Shown here: in pieces, positions 54,360 through 63,476 of the stretch
Position numbering within the stretch: the stretch's first letter is position 1
Layout of the letters: each line of letters starts with the position of its first letter
From: Leptotrichia wadei
GTDB taxonomy: Bacteria > Fusobacteriota > Fusobacteriia > Fusobacteriales > Leptotrichiaceae
Length of the DNA: 64,000 nucleotides
Direction: 5' to 3'
NCBI RefSeq assembly: GCF_007990545.2
Contig: NZ_AP019829.2
Coordinates: 1,860,001-1,924,000, forward strand
The notes under the pieces: generated by a model
Told to the model about the DNA's origin: nothing
Databases searched by the model: none
What the model saw: only the letters and a program-made list of their open reading frames with translations
Position numbers and translations under genes: made by a program

Positions 54360-54566
54360 TCAATTTCCCATATAATGATGTCTGCCACAAGGCATATTAT
54401 CATTTGAATAATAATGATAACGATGATGATAACTTCTATTTTCACAATATCCGCCTTCACAATTATAATATCGTCCATTATCATGATTATGATAATACTT
54501 TTTTGAAGCAGAACAACCTATTATGCCTATAACTGCCAAAAGTAAAAAAATTAGTTTTTTTACCAT
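54360..54566 (-). CDS. small His/Tyr-rich lipoprotein
   Basis: A 68-aa protein with a lipoprotein signal (LIFLLLAVIGIIGCSAS, acylated C18) and a mature part of about 50 residues with many His and Tyr (KYYHNHDNGRYYN, SYHHRYHYYS). GAGGAGA precedes the ATG. A metal-binding role is suggested by composition only. Another frame at 54302-54484 overlaps it but lacks a ribosome site. No family recognised. Confidence 0.72.
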   Translation of the reverse strand: MVKKLIFLLLAVIGIIGCSASKKYYHNHDNGRYYNCEGGYCENRSYHHRYHYYSNDNMPCGRHHYMGN

Positions 54567-54617
54567 TTTATCTCATCTCCTCTAAAATTACCAAAATTAT
54601 GAACATTTTTTATCTAT

Positions 54618-54650
54618 AAAAATAAAAACAGAGAATGAATTATCCCTGTT
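54618..54650 (-). terminator. rpmE2 terminator
   Basis: On the minus strand AACAGGGA pairs with TCTCTGTT (one mismatch), followed by a T-rich run, 17 bp after the rpmE2 stop. Confidence 0.7.
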
Positions 54651-54666
54651 TCCAATATCTTCAAAA

Positions 54667-54906
54667 TTATAAGTTGTATTTTTTCTTAAATTTGTCAACT
54701 CTTCCAGTTTCATCAACAAATTTAGATTTTCCAGTATAGAATGGGTGAGAAGTTGAACTTGTTGCAACTTTTATTACTGGATATTCCTTTCCTTCAAAAG
54801 TTGTTGTTTCTTTAGAAGTTTTAGTTGATTTTCCTAAGAATTTTTCTCCGTTACTTGTATCTTCAAATACTACAAATCCGTATGATGGATGTAAATCTTT
54901 TTTCAT
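54667..54906 (-). CDS. rpmE2: 50S ribosomal protein L31 type B
   Basis: 79-aa ribosomal protein. [20 protein letters not shown] at the start and [21 protein letters not shown] at the end are diagnostic of the B-type L31. The zinc-binding cysteines of A-type L31 are absent, as expected for the form that needs no zinc. AAAGGAGC precedes the ATG. Ends in its own terminator. Confidence 0.96.
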   Translation of the reverse strand: MKKDLHPSYGFVVFEDTSNGEKFLGKSTKTSKETTTFEGKEYPVIKVATSSTSHPFYTGKSKFVDETGRVDKFKKKYNL

Positions 54907-55116
54907 AATTGCCTATGCTCCTTTCTATTTATAACTATGTTTATTTTCAATATTTCATATAATAATACCATATTTTTCTTTAATTTTCAAGTCTCGATAT
55001 TGTAAAAATTTAGAGGAAATATTAAAATTCTATTTTTCTATATTTTAAAAACATTCAATCACATCTTCAAGCATTTATATTACATTTTTTCAATTTTACA
55101 ATTAATCGGCTCTTTT

Positions 55117-55683
55117 TTATTCATCCCAAAATAATTCATCTATTTTATTTTTTATCTCCATTATTTTACTAATTTCCACTAAAATTTCCTTATTTTCTGG
55201 CAATATATCCTCATAAGGCAAACTTATCATTATATCATCCATTACTTTTTTATTCCCAAATTTTTCAAAAAATATATGAATATTTCCATCGTCAAATAAA
55301 TATTCTCCAAAAAACCTATCTTCTTCATAATCAAATTTTATATTTTTATTATTTCTTTTAAGATATTTCCTTATTTTAGGAAGAACTGTCTTTATTTCAT
55401 CTCCCACTTTTATACTTTCCCAATTATTCAAGTACAATTTTTCCATACAAAAAGTCAAAGACTGATTATCTGGTTTTTTGAGATTTTCAACAAAAAAATA
55501 TAATGAATAGTATATTTTCAATCCTTTATATATCAAATCTATTGATATTGTTATTTTATCATCGCTCAATTTCATTTCTACTTCTTCAGGTACAGAAAAA
55601 ATTTTCATTACCTCCTTTAAAGATATTTTTTCTATCCCATTGATTCCATAAGTATTATTTAAAATATACTTTTGCTTTTCCAT
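55117..55683 (-). CDS. protein of unknown function
   Basis: A 188-aa cytoplasmic protein, acidic and Lys/Ile-rich, without membrane segment or signal. KISLKEVMKIFSVPEEVEM near residue 20 and FDYEEDRFFGEYLFDDGNIHIFF near 140 are the most distinctive stretches; I recognise no family. GGGAGGG lies upstream of the ATG. The MITE-like element at 55712 sits 28 bp upstream of its start and may have displaced or supplied its promoter. Confidence 0.65.
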   Translation of the reverse strand: MEKQKYILNNTYGINGIEKISLKEVMKIFSVPEEVEMKLSDDKITISIDLIYKGLKIYYSLYFFVENLKKPDNQSLTFCMEKLYLNNWESIKVGDEIKTVLPKIRKYLKRNNKNIKFDYEEDRFFGEYLFDDGNIHIFFEKFGNKKVMDDIMISLPYEDILPENKEILVEISKIMEIKNKIDELFWDE

Positions 55684-55711
55684 TTAATTTCCCTCCCATA
55701 AAATATTTTTT

Positions 55712-55860
55712 TAGCCATTTGTAAAAGTCTAAAAATCCGTTAAATACTTTATTTTTTATGTTTGAGTTTTTGTTTCACTCCACTCACTAACAAGCAGCCT
55801 TGACCCTTATGACTATAAATACTACTGTTACTCAATCTTCATTACTTTTACAATCGCCTA
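55712..55860. repeat. MITE-like element with inverted ends and direct flanking repeat
   Basis: Left end TAGCCATTTGTAAAAGT (55712-55728) and right end, read in reverse, TAGGCGATTGTAAAAGT (55844-55860) agree at 14 of 17 positions. Both sides are flanked by AATATTTTTT (55702-55711 and 55861-55870), a possible 10-bp target-site duplication. 149 bp with no coding capacity. A similar left end occurs at 10916-10951. AT-richness raises the odds of a chance direct repeat. Confidence 0.5.
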
Positions 55861-55895
55861 AATATTTTTTATGAATAAGAAAATTCCAAATCTCA

Positions 55896-56594
55896 CTATT
55901 TTGACATCTCCGATAATATTATTCCTCCAGCCACAGACACATTCAGCGAGTTTATTTGCCCCTTCAAATGTATTTTTACAATTTTGTCGCAATGCTCCTT
56001 CACTTTTTTTCTCATACCATTTCCTTCGCTTCCAAGCACAAGGCACGTTTTTTCTGGATAATTTTCTTCATAATAATAATTTTGCCCATCAGCTTCTGCA
56101 CCGTAAACTGTATATCCGTATTTTTTTAATTTATCAATTGTATCAGAAATATTTGTAACTTTTACAATATCTACATGCTCAATCGCTCCTGTCGATGATT
56201 TTACAACGGTTTCTGTAACTTTTACGCTATTTCTGTCCTGAATAATAATTCCATCCACTCCAAAACATTCTGCACTTCTTATAATTGCCCCAAAATTTCT
56301 CGGATCTTGAATTTGATCCAGTACAACAACTATCGATTTTTCTTTTCTTAAAAGTTTTTCCAGAAACTCAGCAAAGTCAACATAATAGTCAAATTCTGAA
56401 ACAAGTGCCACAACTCCTTGAGAATTTTCAGTCCGTCTATCAGTATAAAAAATCTTTATGTTTCTTTTGCTCGCCAAATTCAATATTTCTTTTATTGTTT
56501 CTTTCTTTATTTTTTTATAAACTTCCAGTTTCTCAATATTTTTATCTGATTTTAATACTTCTATTACTGGATTTATTCCTATTATTTTTTCCAT
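55896..56594 (-). CDS. rlmB: 23S rRNA 2'-O-ribose methyltransferase, RlmB/TrmH family
   Basis: SPOUT-class methyltransferase that probably modifies G2251 of 23S rRNA. The N-terminal substrate-binding domain starts MEKIIGINPVIEVLKS; the catalytic knot has LDQIQDPRNFGAIIRSAECF, LVLGSEGNGMRKKVKEHCD and LNVSVAGGIILSEM. 232 aa is slightly short for RlmB. Other TrmH-family rRNA targets are possible. Lies 26 bp after kdsD. Confidence 0.87.
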   Translation of the reverse strand: MEKIIGINPVIEVLKSDKNIEKLEVYKKIKKETIKEILNLASKRNIKIFYTDRRTENSQGVVALVSEFDYYVDFAEFLEKLLRKEKSIVVVLDQIQDPRNFGAIIRSAECFGVDGIIIQDRNSVKVTETVVKSSTGAIEHVDIVKVTNISDTIDKLKKYGYTVYGAEADGQNYYYEENYPEKTCLVLGSEGNGMRKKVKEHCDKIVKIHLKGQINSLNVSVAGGIILSEMSK

Positions 56595-56620
56595 TTTCTC
56601 TCTCTTTCTATTTTTTATTC

Positions 56621-57601
56621 TTATCTCAATCCTATTAAATCGTGAATTCTTATAAGCCCCACAATATTCCCATTTTCCACAACTGGCAGCACATTAATCT
56701 GGCTTTTTCTATTTTCCATCAGATGAAGTGCATCAAGAGCCATCGCATTCTTTTCAATCGTTACTGGAGCAGAAATCATAATATCAGAAGCCACATAATC
56801 AAAAAATTTGTCCTTATGCTTCAAGGCTCGCCGAATATCTCCTTCTGTTATAATTCCAAGCAACTTCCCATTTTCAAGACCTGTATCAGAAATACACACA
56901 GCTCCTAGTTTTTTCTTTGTAAGCACCATTAATACATTTTCAATTTTTTCATCTTTTTTCACAACTGGCAGTTCATCTCCAATATGCATTAAATCTGAAA
57001 CATGTAGCAGCAAGCGCTTCCCAAGACTTCCACCCGGATGATATTTTGCAAAGTCATTTTCAGTAAAGTCTTTTAATTTCATAAGACAAGCAGCAAGAGC
57101 GTCTCCTGTTACAAGTGTCGCCGTAGTTGAACTCATCGGAGCTTGCCCTAGTGGACATGCCTCCTTTTCAACTCCAACATTAACCGTAAGTTCTGCATAT
57201 TTTCCCAATGTAGAATTAGGATTTCCAGTAAATGCAACAATCTTTCCGCCAATTTTTCTTATCGGCGCTAAAATGCTCAATACTTCATCAGAATTTCCGC
57301 TATTTGAAATGGCAATTACTACATCTCCATTACTGACCATTCCCAAATCGCCGTGAAGCGCTTCTGCCGCATTTATAAATACTGCAGTTGTCCCAGTCGA
57401 AGCGAGTGTCGCCGCAATTTTTTTCCCAATTATTCCAGATTTTCCAATTCCTGTAATAATAACTTTGTTATTATTTTTTAATTCTAAAATCATCTGAACT
57501 AATTTTTGAAAAGTATCTCCCAATTTACTTTTCAATTTTTCAAGTTCTGCAATTTCAATATCAAATACATTTCTAGCTTCTTTTATAATATCTATTTCCA
57601 T
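56621..57601 (-). CDS. kdsD: arabinose-5-phosphate isomerase (Kdo pathway)
   Basis: Converts ribulose 5-phosphate to arabinose 5-phosphate, precursor of Kdo in lipopolysaccharide. The SIS sugar-isomerase domain has ITGIGKSGIIGKKIAATLAS and ISNSGNSDEVL, followed by two CBS domains (about 205-326). YHPGGSLGKRLLLHVSDLM at the junction is typical of KdsD/GutQ. 326 aa. Downstream of manC, with kdsA about 2.8 kb away, supporting an envelope-sugar region. Confidence 0.93.
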   Translation of the reverse strand: MEIDIIKEARNVFDIEIAELEKLKSKLGDTFQKLVQMILELKNNNKVIITGIGKSGIIGKKIAATLASTGTTAVFINAAEALHGDLGMVSNGDVVIAISNSGNSDEVLSILAPIRKIGGKIVAFTGNPNSTLGKYAELTVNVGVEKEACPLGQAPMSSTTATLVTGDALAACLMKLKDFTENDFAKYHPGGSLGKRLLLHVSDLMHIGDELPVVKKDEKIENVLMVLTKKKLGAVCISDTGLENGKLLGIITEGDIRRALKHKDKFFDYVASDIMISAPVTIEKNAMALDALHLMENRKSQINVLPVVENGNIVGLIRIHDLIGLR

Positions 57602-57642
57602 TTTTTATTTTTCTCCTTTTTTGAATATCTCTGCTTAATAGC

Positions 57643-58767
57643 TTAATTTTTTTTATTTAATTCAATTTTATTTAAGATTTTCTTTACTTCCTGACTTTTA
57701 TCCTTATGACAAACAAGCAAGGCATCCTTTGTATTTACAATAACAATATTTTCCAGCCCAATTGTAGCGATAATCTTATCATTTTCCTTATTAATCACAA
57801 TATTTCCTTCAGATTCAATCTGTTCAAAATGACTGGCCTGCACAACATTCCTATATTTGTCCCTTGGAAAAATATCTTCAAGCGACTTAAAATTCCCAAC
57901 ATCATTCCAGTCAATATCAACAGGAATTACACTCACAGATTTAGTATGCTCCATCACTCCAAAATCTATCGAGATTTTTTCAAATTTTTCAAACTCATCT
58001 TTTACAAAATTACTCAATGTCTCTCCAAAAACTTGATCTAAATCCACATTTTCAAGTATTTTTTCAATATTTTCCAAAATCACTTTATGCGTTTCCATGT
58101 GTTTTTTTATTTCGCTTAAAATAAATTCCGTTTTCCATACGAACATTCCGCTGTTCCAAAGATAATTCCCCTGCTCAATATATTTTTCAGCCAATTCCTT
58201 ATTTGGCTTTTCTCTAAATTTTTTCACTTTATACGATTCAAATTTTTCTTTAATTCCATTCTTTTCACAATCATTTTTTTTATTTTTTCTATCAATATAC
58301 TCAATATATCCATATCCAGTTTCAGCATAAGTCGGCTTAACCCCAAGCGTAACAATCTTATTCTTTTGAGCCTCACAAAATGCAAATTTCAGGCTTTCCA
58401 AAAATTCCTTTTCTTTTTTTATTAAATGATCTGATGGTAAAACTGCCATAATGCTATTTTTATAAATTTTCCTAATAATGCAGGCTGCATATCCTATACA
58501 AGCCGCCGTATCTCGTGCCATTGGTTCAAAAATTATATTTCTGTCAGCAATTTCAGGCAATTCTTTTTTTATTATATCAAAATATTTAATATTTGTGGAA
58601 ATGAATATTTTTTCTACTGGAATGATTTCTTTTATTCTGTCGATAGTTTCCTTAATCATCGTCTTTTCCGACACCAGATCCAAAAATTGCTTCGGCTTGT
58701 CATTTGTAGATAATGGCCAAAATCTTGTTCCACTTCCTCCAGCCATAATTAAAGCTACTTTATCCAT
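57643..58767 (-). CDS. manC: mannose-1-phosphate guanylyltransferase
   Basis: Makes GDP-mannose for surface polysaccharides. The nucleotide-binding signature is LIMAGGSGTRFWPLST with KPKQFLDL, then VLPSDHLIKKEKEFL and the sugar-binding FREKPNKELAEKYI and GNYLWNSGMF. 374 aa: the pyrophosphorylase domain only, without the C-terminal phosphomannose isomerase fusion of some ManC/AlgA. AGGAGAAA precedes the ATG. Confidence 0.92.
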   Translation of the reverse strand: MDKVALIMAGGSGTRFWPLSTNDKPKQFLDLVSEKTMIKETIDRIKEIIPVEKIFISTNIKYFDIIKKELPEIADRNIIFEPMARDTAACIGYAACIIRKIYKNSIMAVLPSDHLIKKEKEFLESLKFAFCEAQKNKIVTLGVKPTYAETGYGYIEYIDRKNKKNDCEKNGIKEKFESYKVKKFREKPNKELAEKYIEQGNYLWNSGMFVWKTEFILSEIKKHMETHKVILENIEKILENVDLDQVFGETLSNFVKDEFEKFEKISIDFGVMEHTKSVSVIPVDIDWNDVGNFKSLEDIFPRDKYRNVVQASHFEQIESEGNIVINKENDKIIATIGLENIVIVNTKDALLVCHKDKSQEVKKILNKIELNKKN

Positions 58768-58850
58768 ATTTTTTCTCCTGTTCTTCTAATTAATTTCATT
58801 TATCTCATGATAAGGGTTTGTAACCTCTTGCTAAATAGCATTTATCCTAT

Positions 58851-58985
58851 GTGAACTACTCCCGCTTTTAGAAGCAGGAGCTTCTTGGGAAGTATCTGCT
58901 TTTGCTAGCCAAATATATTTACCAAGCTCTTCGGGTAGTTCCTACCCTGTCTTTTTTTATTTTCTTAATATTCCAACATCAATTT
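58851..58985 (-). ncRNA. predicted TnpB guide RNA (reRNA / omega RNA) scaffold
   Basis: In TnpB elements the guide RNA spans the end of tnpB and the right end of the transposon. Here the region holds a short hairpin (GGGTAGGAACTACCC, 58931-58945) and the terminal hairpin ending in TAGTTCAC at 58851. The guide would be the flanking sequence read leftward from 58850, starting ATAGGATAAATGC. Position inferred from the family; exact 5' end unknown. Confidence 0.5.
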
Positions 58986-60062
58986 TCCAATGTTTTTTAT
59001 ATTCAGTGCCGCATTGTAATCTCTATCAATCTCAATTCCACAGCACTCACATTTATAACTTCTTTCTGATAATTTCAGTTCCTCTTTAACATTTCCACAT
59101 CTACTACAAGTTTTCGATGACGGAAACCATTTATTTATCTTCAAAAATTGTTTCCCTAAAAACATCAGTTTATACTCAAGCATCCTCAAAAACATTCCCC
59201 ATCCATTATCTCCTACACTTTTCCCAAAATTTAATGCCTGACTCATCCCTTTCATATTCAAATCCTCAACAACCACAGCATTATACGCTTCAGATAATTT
59301 TTTTGATAATTTATGTAAAAAATCTCTTCGACAATTTTTGATATACTCATACAATTTTGATATTTTTTCTTTTTGTTTATACCAATTTTTAGAAAATTTT
59401 ACTTTTCTTGACAATGACTTTTGTAATTCTTTCAATTTTTTCTCCAACATCCTAAAATATCTTGGATAATCAGCCCTTTGGTTTTCAGAACTGACAAATA
59501 ATTCAAACATTGAAAAATCAAGTCCTATTACTTTATCATTACTAGCTACCTTTTGTATTTCTTTTTCAAATTCTGTCAAAATAGAAACATAGTAATTTCC
59601 ATTACTGTTTGTTAGTGTTACCGACTTTATCTTGTAATCTTCTGGTATTTCTCTATGATATTTCAATTTTATTCTTTTCAATTTTGGCAAAACCAAATAT
59701 TTGTTTTCCTCAATTCGGATTGAATTATTCACACAATTTGTCGTGTAACTTTTAACATTATTCTTTTTAGATTTGAACTTTGGAAACTTCGCTCTCTTTT
59801 GAAAAAAATTCTTAAACGATCGTTTTACATTCAATTGAGCATTTGAAAGTGCTAGACTGTCTACTTCTTTTAAAAATTGATTTTCACTTTTCAAACTGGC
59901 AGGTGTAATTATTTTATTTTTTCCAGTTTCTTCATAAATTTTATTCGCAGTGTACAAAATTGTATTGTAAACAAAACGAACACATCCAAAAGTCTTGTTT
60001 ATCAATAATTCTTGCTCTTTATTTGGATAAATCCTGTATTTGAATGCTAAATTATACTTCAT
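58965..60062 (-). CDS. tnpB: TnpB, RNA-guided nuclease of an IS605-type element
   Basis: 365-aa transposon-encoded endonuclease related to Cas12. It has an N-terminal helix-turn-helix region, RuvC residues D182 (VIGLDFSM), E266 (VVVEDLNMKGM) and D348 (DRDYNAALNI), and a zinc ribbon C319, C322, C338, C341. All catalytic residues are present and the frame is intact, so it may be active. AAAGGAGGTG precedes the ATG. Both element ends are recognisable around it; no TnpA partner. Confidence 0.92.
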   Translation of the reverse strand: MKYNLAFKYRIYPNKEQELLINKTFGCVRFVYNTILYTANKIYEETGKNKIITPASLKSENQFLKEVDSLALSNAQLNVKRSFKNFFQKRAKFPKFKSKKNNVKSYTTNCVNNSIRIEENKYLVLPKLKRIKLKYHREIPEDYKIKSVTLTNSNGNYYVSILTEFEKEIQKVASNDKVIGLDFSMFELFVSSENQRADYPRYFRMLEKKLKELQKSLSRKVKFSKNWYKQKEKISKLYEYIKNCRRDFLHKLSKKLSEAYNAVVVEDLNMKGMSQALNFGKSVGDNGWGMFLRMLEYKLMFLGKQFLKINKWFPSSKTCSRCGNVKEELKLSERSYKCECCGIEIDRDYNAALNIKNIGKLMLEY

Positions 60063-60399
60063 AAAATTACACCTCCTTTTGATTTTGAATATTATTTTTA
60101 ATTATTTCTTTAGAAATTTTATTATTTATAACTTCTCTTCAATATTTTATACAAAAATTGTATCATAGACATATCCTTTTTTCAATTTTTTTACAAAAAA
60201 AGCAATTCATCTCCCACTTGTAGAAGTCGGAGACTTCTTGCTATCTTTTTGTTAAATAAGTATAATTAATTTTTCCTTTAAAAGTATAACATAATTTATC
60301 TGTTTTATCAAAAGGAATTATTTAGAAAAAAATTAGCAAAAAAAGTAATATTGTGATAAAATAAATTATATGAAAAACTTTTTAGAAAGGATTCAGATT

Positions 60400-61236
60400 A
60401 TGCTAATAGATAAAGTGAAAAAAGTTAAAATTACTGATGATATTACGATTGGTAATGACAAGATTTTCTTGATTGCAGGACCTTGCGTGATTGAATCGGA
60501 AGATCTGGTTATGGAAGTGGCTGGGAAAATGAAAGAAATTACGGATAAACTGGGCATTCAATATGTTTTTAAGGCTTCATTTGACAAGGCTAACCGTTCT
60601 TCAATTTCATCTTTTAGAGGACCTGGACTTGAAAAAGGGCTTGAAATTTTATCAAGAGTCAAGTCTAAATATGGCGTTGCTCTTGCGACTGATATTCACG
60701 AACCTTATCAATGTAAAGAAGCTGCAAAAGTAATTGACCTTTTACAAATTCCAGCTTTTTTATCACGGCAAACCGACTTGCTTGTTGCCGCAGCCAAAAC
60801 AGGAAAAGCTGTAAATATAAAAAAAGGGCAGTTTTTAGCACCTTGGGATATGAAAAATGTTGTAAAAAAATTTCAGGAAGTTGGAAATGAGAATATAATG
60901 CTTTGTGAACGTGGAGCTTCTTTTGGATACAATAATCTTGTTGTAGATATGCGTGGACTTTTGGAAATGAGAAAATTTGGATATCCAGTTATATTTGATG
61001 CAACACATTCAGTACAAATTCCAGGAGGAAGAGGTGAAACTTCAGGTGGTAACCGTGATTATGTTTATCCACTTGCAAGAGCGGCTGTATCTGTGGGAGT
61101 AGATGGGATTTTTGCTGAAGTACATCCCGATCCCGATAAAGGTCTATCTGATGGACCAAATATGCTAAAATTAGATAATGTTGAAAAAATTTTAACAAAA
61201 CTTTTGAAATATGATAAATTAACAAAAGAACTATAA
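60400..61236 (+). CDS. kdsA: Kdo-8-phosphate synthase
   Basis: Condenses PEP with arabinose 5-phosphate to Kdo 8-phosphate. LIAGPCVIESEDLVMEVA, FKASFDKANRSSISSFRGPG, MLCERGASFGYNNLVVDMR and FAEVHPDPDKGLSDGPNML are diagnostic. I start at the ATG at 60400, with AAAGGA 8 nt upstream (278 aa); an ATG at 60370 lacks a ribosome site. It uses the product of KdsD, encoded about 2.8 kb away. First gene after the TnpB element. Confidence 0.95.
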   Translation: MLIDKVKKVKITDDITIGNDKIFLIAGPCVIESEDLVMEVAGKMKEITDKLGIQYVFKASFDKANRSSISSFRGPGLEKGLEILSRVKSKYGVALATDIHEPYQCKEAAKVIDLLQIPAFLSRQTDLLVAAAKTGKAVNIKKGQFLAPWDMKNVVKKFQEVGNENIMLCERGASFGYNNLVVDMRGLLEMRKFGYPVIFDATHSVQIPGGRGETSGGNRDYVYPLARAAVSVGVDGIFAEVHPDPDKGLSDGPNMLKLDNVEKILTKLLKYDKLTKEL

Positions 61237-61272
61237 AAAAATAAAAAATATAAATTTTAGGAGGAAAGATTT

Positions 61273-62361
61273 ATGAGTTCAAAATTATTATTAACACCTG
61301 GGCCAACAAATATACCAGAAGAATATCTAGAAATTTTAGGAAATGACATTATTCATCACAGAACACCTGAATTTAGAAGAATTATGAAAGAAAACAATGA
61401 AAACTTGAAAAAAGTATTCAAGACAACACAAAATGATGTTGCTGTTCTAACTTCTTCTGGAACAGGTTCAATGGAAACTGCCATTGTAAACTTTTTCTCA
61501 AAGGGAGATAAAGTTTTAGCTGTAAATACTGGATATTTTGGTGACAGATTTAGAAAAATCGCAGAAATTTATGGCTTGAATGTAATTAATTTACAATATG
61601 AATTTGGAGAAAGCTATAAATTAGAAGATGTTAAAAAAGTTATTTCAGAAAATCCTGATTTAAAGGGAATTTTAGCTACTCATAGTGAAACTTCAGTTGG
61701 AATTTTAAATGACATAAAATCACTTGGAGATTTGACTAAAAACACTGAAATTTTATTAGTAGTTGACACAATTAGTGGACTTGTAGTAAATGAATTTAAT
61801 TTTGATGAATGGCATGTTGACGTTGCAATAGCAGGAAGCCAAAAGGCATTTTTAATACCTCCAGGGTTAGCTTTTGTAGCAATTAGCGATAAGGCAAAAA
61901 AAGCGATGGAAACTTCTGATTTACCAAAATATTACTTTGATTTAAAACAATATATTAAATATTTTGAAGAAAAAGGAGAAACACCTTATACTCCAGCAAT
62001 TGCATTAATTTTAGCATTAAATCAATCATTGAAAGATTTAATCAAAAATGGAATTGAAAATACAATAAAACAAAAACACGAGTTGAGAAAATATGTGGAA
62101 GAAAAAGCAGAAAAACTTGGATTTAAATTATTAGTTAAAAATGAAGAAAATAGAACAAATACATTAATTTCTGTTTACAGAGAAGGAATCGTAATAAAAT
62201 CAATTATTGCCGCTCTTGAGGAAAAGGGTTATACTGTTACAGGCGGAAAAGGAAAATATGCTGAAAGCCTTATGAGAATTGGTATTTTGGGACAAATTTC
62301 AAAAGAACAAATTGATGACTTCTTTGTTATCTTTGAAGAAGAATTAAAAAAACAATTATAA
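61273..62361 (+). CDS. class V aminotransferase (alanine-glyoxylate / serine-pyruvate type)
   Basis: A 362-aa PLP enzyme. LLLTPGPTNIPEEYLEILG at the N-terminus and the Schiff-base lysine in AIAGSQKAFLIPPGLA are typical of the AGXT/SPT subgroup. LTSSGTGSMETAIVN binds the cofactor phosphate. Substrates could be serine, alanine, glyoxylate or phosphonates; context gives no decision. AGGAGGAAA precedes the ATG; 36 bp after kdsA. Confidence 0.88.
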   Translation: MSSKLLLTPGPTNIPEEYLEILGNDIIHHRTPEFRRIMKENNENLKKVFKTTQNDVAVLTSSGTGSMETAIVNFFSKGDKVLAVNTGYFGDRFRKIAEIYGLNVINLQYEFGESYKLEDVKKVISENPDLKGILATHSETSVGILNDIKSLGDLTKNTEILLVVDTISGLVVNEFNFDEWHVDVAIAGSQKAFLIPPGLAFVAISDKAKKAMETSDLPKYYFDLKQYIKYFEEKGETPYTPAIALILALNQSLKDLIKNGIENTIKQKHELRKYVEEKAEKLGFKLLVKNEENRTNTLISVYREGIVIKSIIAALEEKGYTVTGGKGKYAESLMRIGILGQISKEQIDDFFVIFEEELKKQL

Positions 62362-62373
62362 AACTTAAAAAAT

Positions 62374-62408
62374 AGGGGCTTGTTTTTAAAAAAATCAGAA
62401 GCCCTTAT
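62374..62408 (+). terminator. probable terminator after the aminotransferase gene
   Basis: GGGCTT (62376-62381) pairs with AAGCCC (62399-62404); the loop is 17 nt and the T-run is weak, so read-through into lgt is possible. Confidence 0.5.
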
Positions 62409-62433
62409 TACATAATATTGAAAAGGAGCGTAA

Positions 62434-63333
62434 ATGAGACCATATTTATTTAAAATTGGAGGTTTTGAACTTAGAATTTACAGTTTGATGTATATTTTAG
62501 CTTTTCTTTTTGGAATGTTTATCGCACTTTCAGATGATGTTGCTGAAAAAAGAGGAGTTAATGATCGAAAAATTATTGAAGATTTTGCATTTACAACGAT
62601 AGTATCAGGATTAATTGGAGCAAGGCTATATTATGTTATTTTTAAATTTGCCGATTATATTGGAAATCCTTTATCCATATTTTATATTTGGGAAGGCGGT
62701 CTTGCAATTCATGGCGGAATTATCGGAGCATTTATTGGTGCATGTTTTTATGCTAAAAAAAATAAAATGAATTTATGGGTGCTTACAGATATGGCTGTTG
62801 GACCTTTATTATTTGGACAATTTTTAGGAAGATTTGGAAACTTGGCAAATGGCGAAGTTCATGGAGTTCCTACATTTACTCCACTTAGCATAATTTTTTC
62901 AGGAAAATTCAATGAATGGTGGATAAAATACCAATCAATGAGCACTACTGCACAAGCTCAATTTAAGCAGCTTGTACCTTGGGGATTAGTTTTTCCGCTA
63001 AATACACCAGCTGGATCAGAATTTCCAAATTTGCCGTTACATCCTGCTATGCTTTACGAAGCATTTTTAAATTTAATTGGATTTACAATTCTCTGGTTTT
63101 ATTTTAGAAAAAAAGAATATAATCCTGGAGTTTTATCAATGATTTATTTAATTATGTATGCGATTATAAGAACATTTGTAAGTACATTTAGAGCAGAAGA
63201 TTTATTAATTTTTGGAATAAGACTCCCATATTTAATAAGTATAGTTATGATTATTGTTGCGATTATTGGAATAAAATTCTTTAGCAATCCAGAAAGAAAA
63301 TTTGTGCCTGCTAAAAATGAAGAAAAACAATAA
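62434..63333 (+). CDS. lgt: prolipoprotein diacylglyceryl transferase
   Basis: Inner-membrane enzyme that attaches diacylglycerol to the lipobox cysteine of prolipoproteins, the first step of lipoprotein maturation. About seven membrane segments. IHGGIIGAFIG, GRFGNLANGEVHG (the Lgt signature) and LHPAMLYEAFLNL are present. 299 aa. AAAAGGAG precedes the ATG. It would act on the His/Tyr-rich lipoprotein encoded in this window. Confidence 0.95.
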   Translation: MRPYLFKIGGFELRIYSLMYILAFLFGMFIALSDDVAEKRGVNDRKIIEDFAFTTIVSGLIGARLYYVIFKFADYIGNPLSIFYIWEGGLAIHGGIIGAFIGACFYAKKNKMNLWVLTDMAVGPLLFGQFLGRFGNLANGEVHGVPTFTPLSIIFSGKFNEWWIKYQSMSTTAQAQFKQLVPWGLVFPLNTPAGSEFPNLPLHPAMLYEAFLNLIGFTILWFYFRKKEYNPGVLSMIYLIMYAIIRTFVSTFRAEDLLIFGIRLPYLISIVMIIVAIIGIKFFSNPERKFVPAKNEEKQ

Positions 63334-63476
63334 CTTAATACTAAATAGACTAATACTGTTCTTTCTTAAAATAATGGATTTATTATAAATTCTGTTTAAA
63401 AAAAAATTTTAACTCCTTGTCAGAAAATAATAAAATACGTTTTTTATTTTAAAAATAGGAATTATTGTAAATAAAA

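Larger units (their letters stand above)
58851..60255 (-). mobile_element. IS605-type element carrying tnpB only
   Basis: Left-end hairpin AGAAGTCTCCGACTTCT (60223-60239) followed by AAGTGGGAG, and right-end hairpin CTCCTGCTTCTAAAAGCGGGAG with terminal TAGTTCAC ending at 58851 (minus strand), are the subterminal palindromes expected of IS200/IS605 elements. No tnpA lies inside, so it is an IS1341-like form needing a transposase in trans. The left boundary near 60255 (after TTTAAC) is approximate. Inserted between manC and kdsA. Confidence 0.75.

Noticed and set aside
54302-54484. Hydrophobic 60-aa reading frame overlapping the lipoprotein gene
   Set aside because: It lies in another frame of the same strand, has no ribosome site, and its Ile-rich composition is what a His/Tyr-rich gene gives when frame-shifted.
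58800-60260. TnpA (Y1 transposase) accompanying tnpB
   Set aside because: No frame with an HUH motif exists between the element ends.
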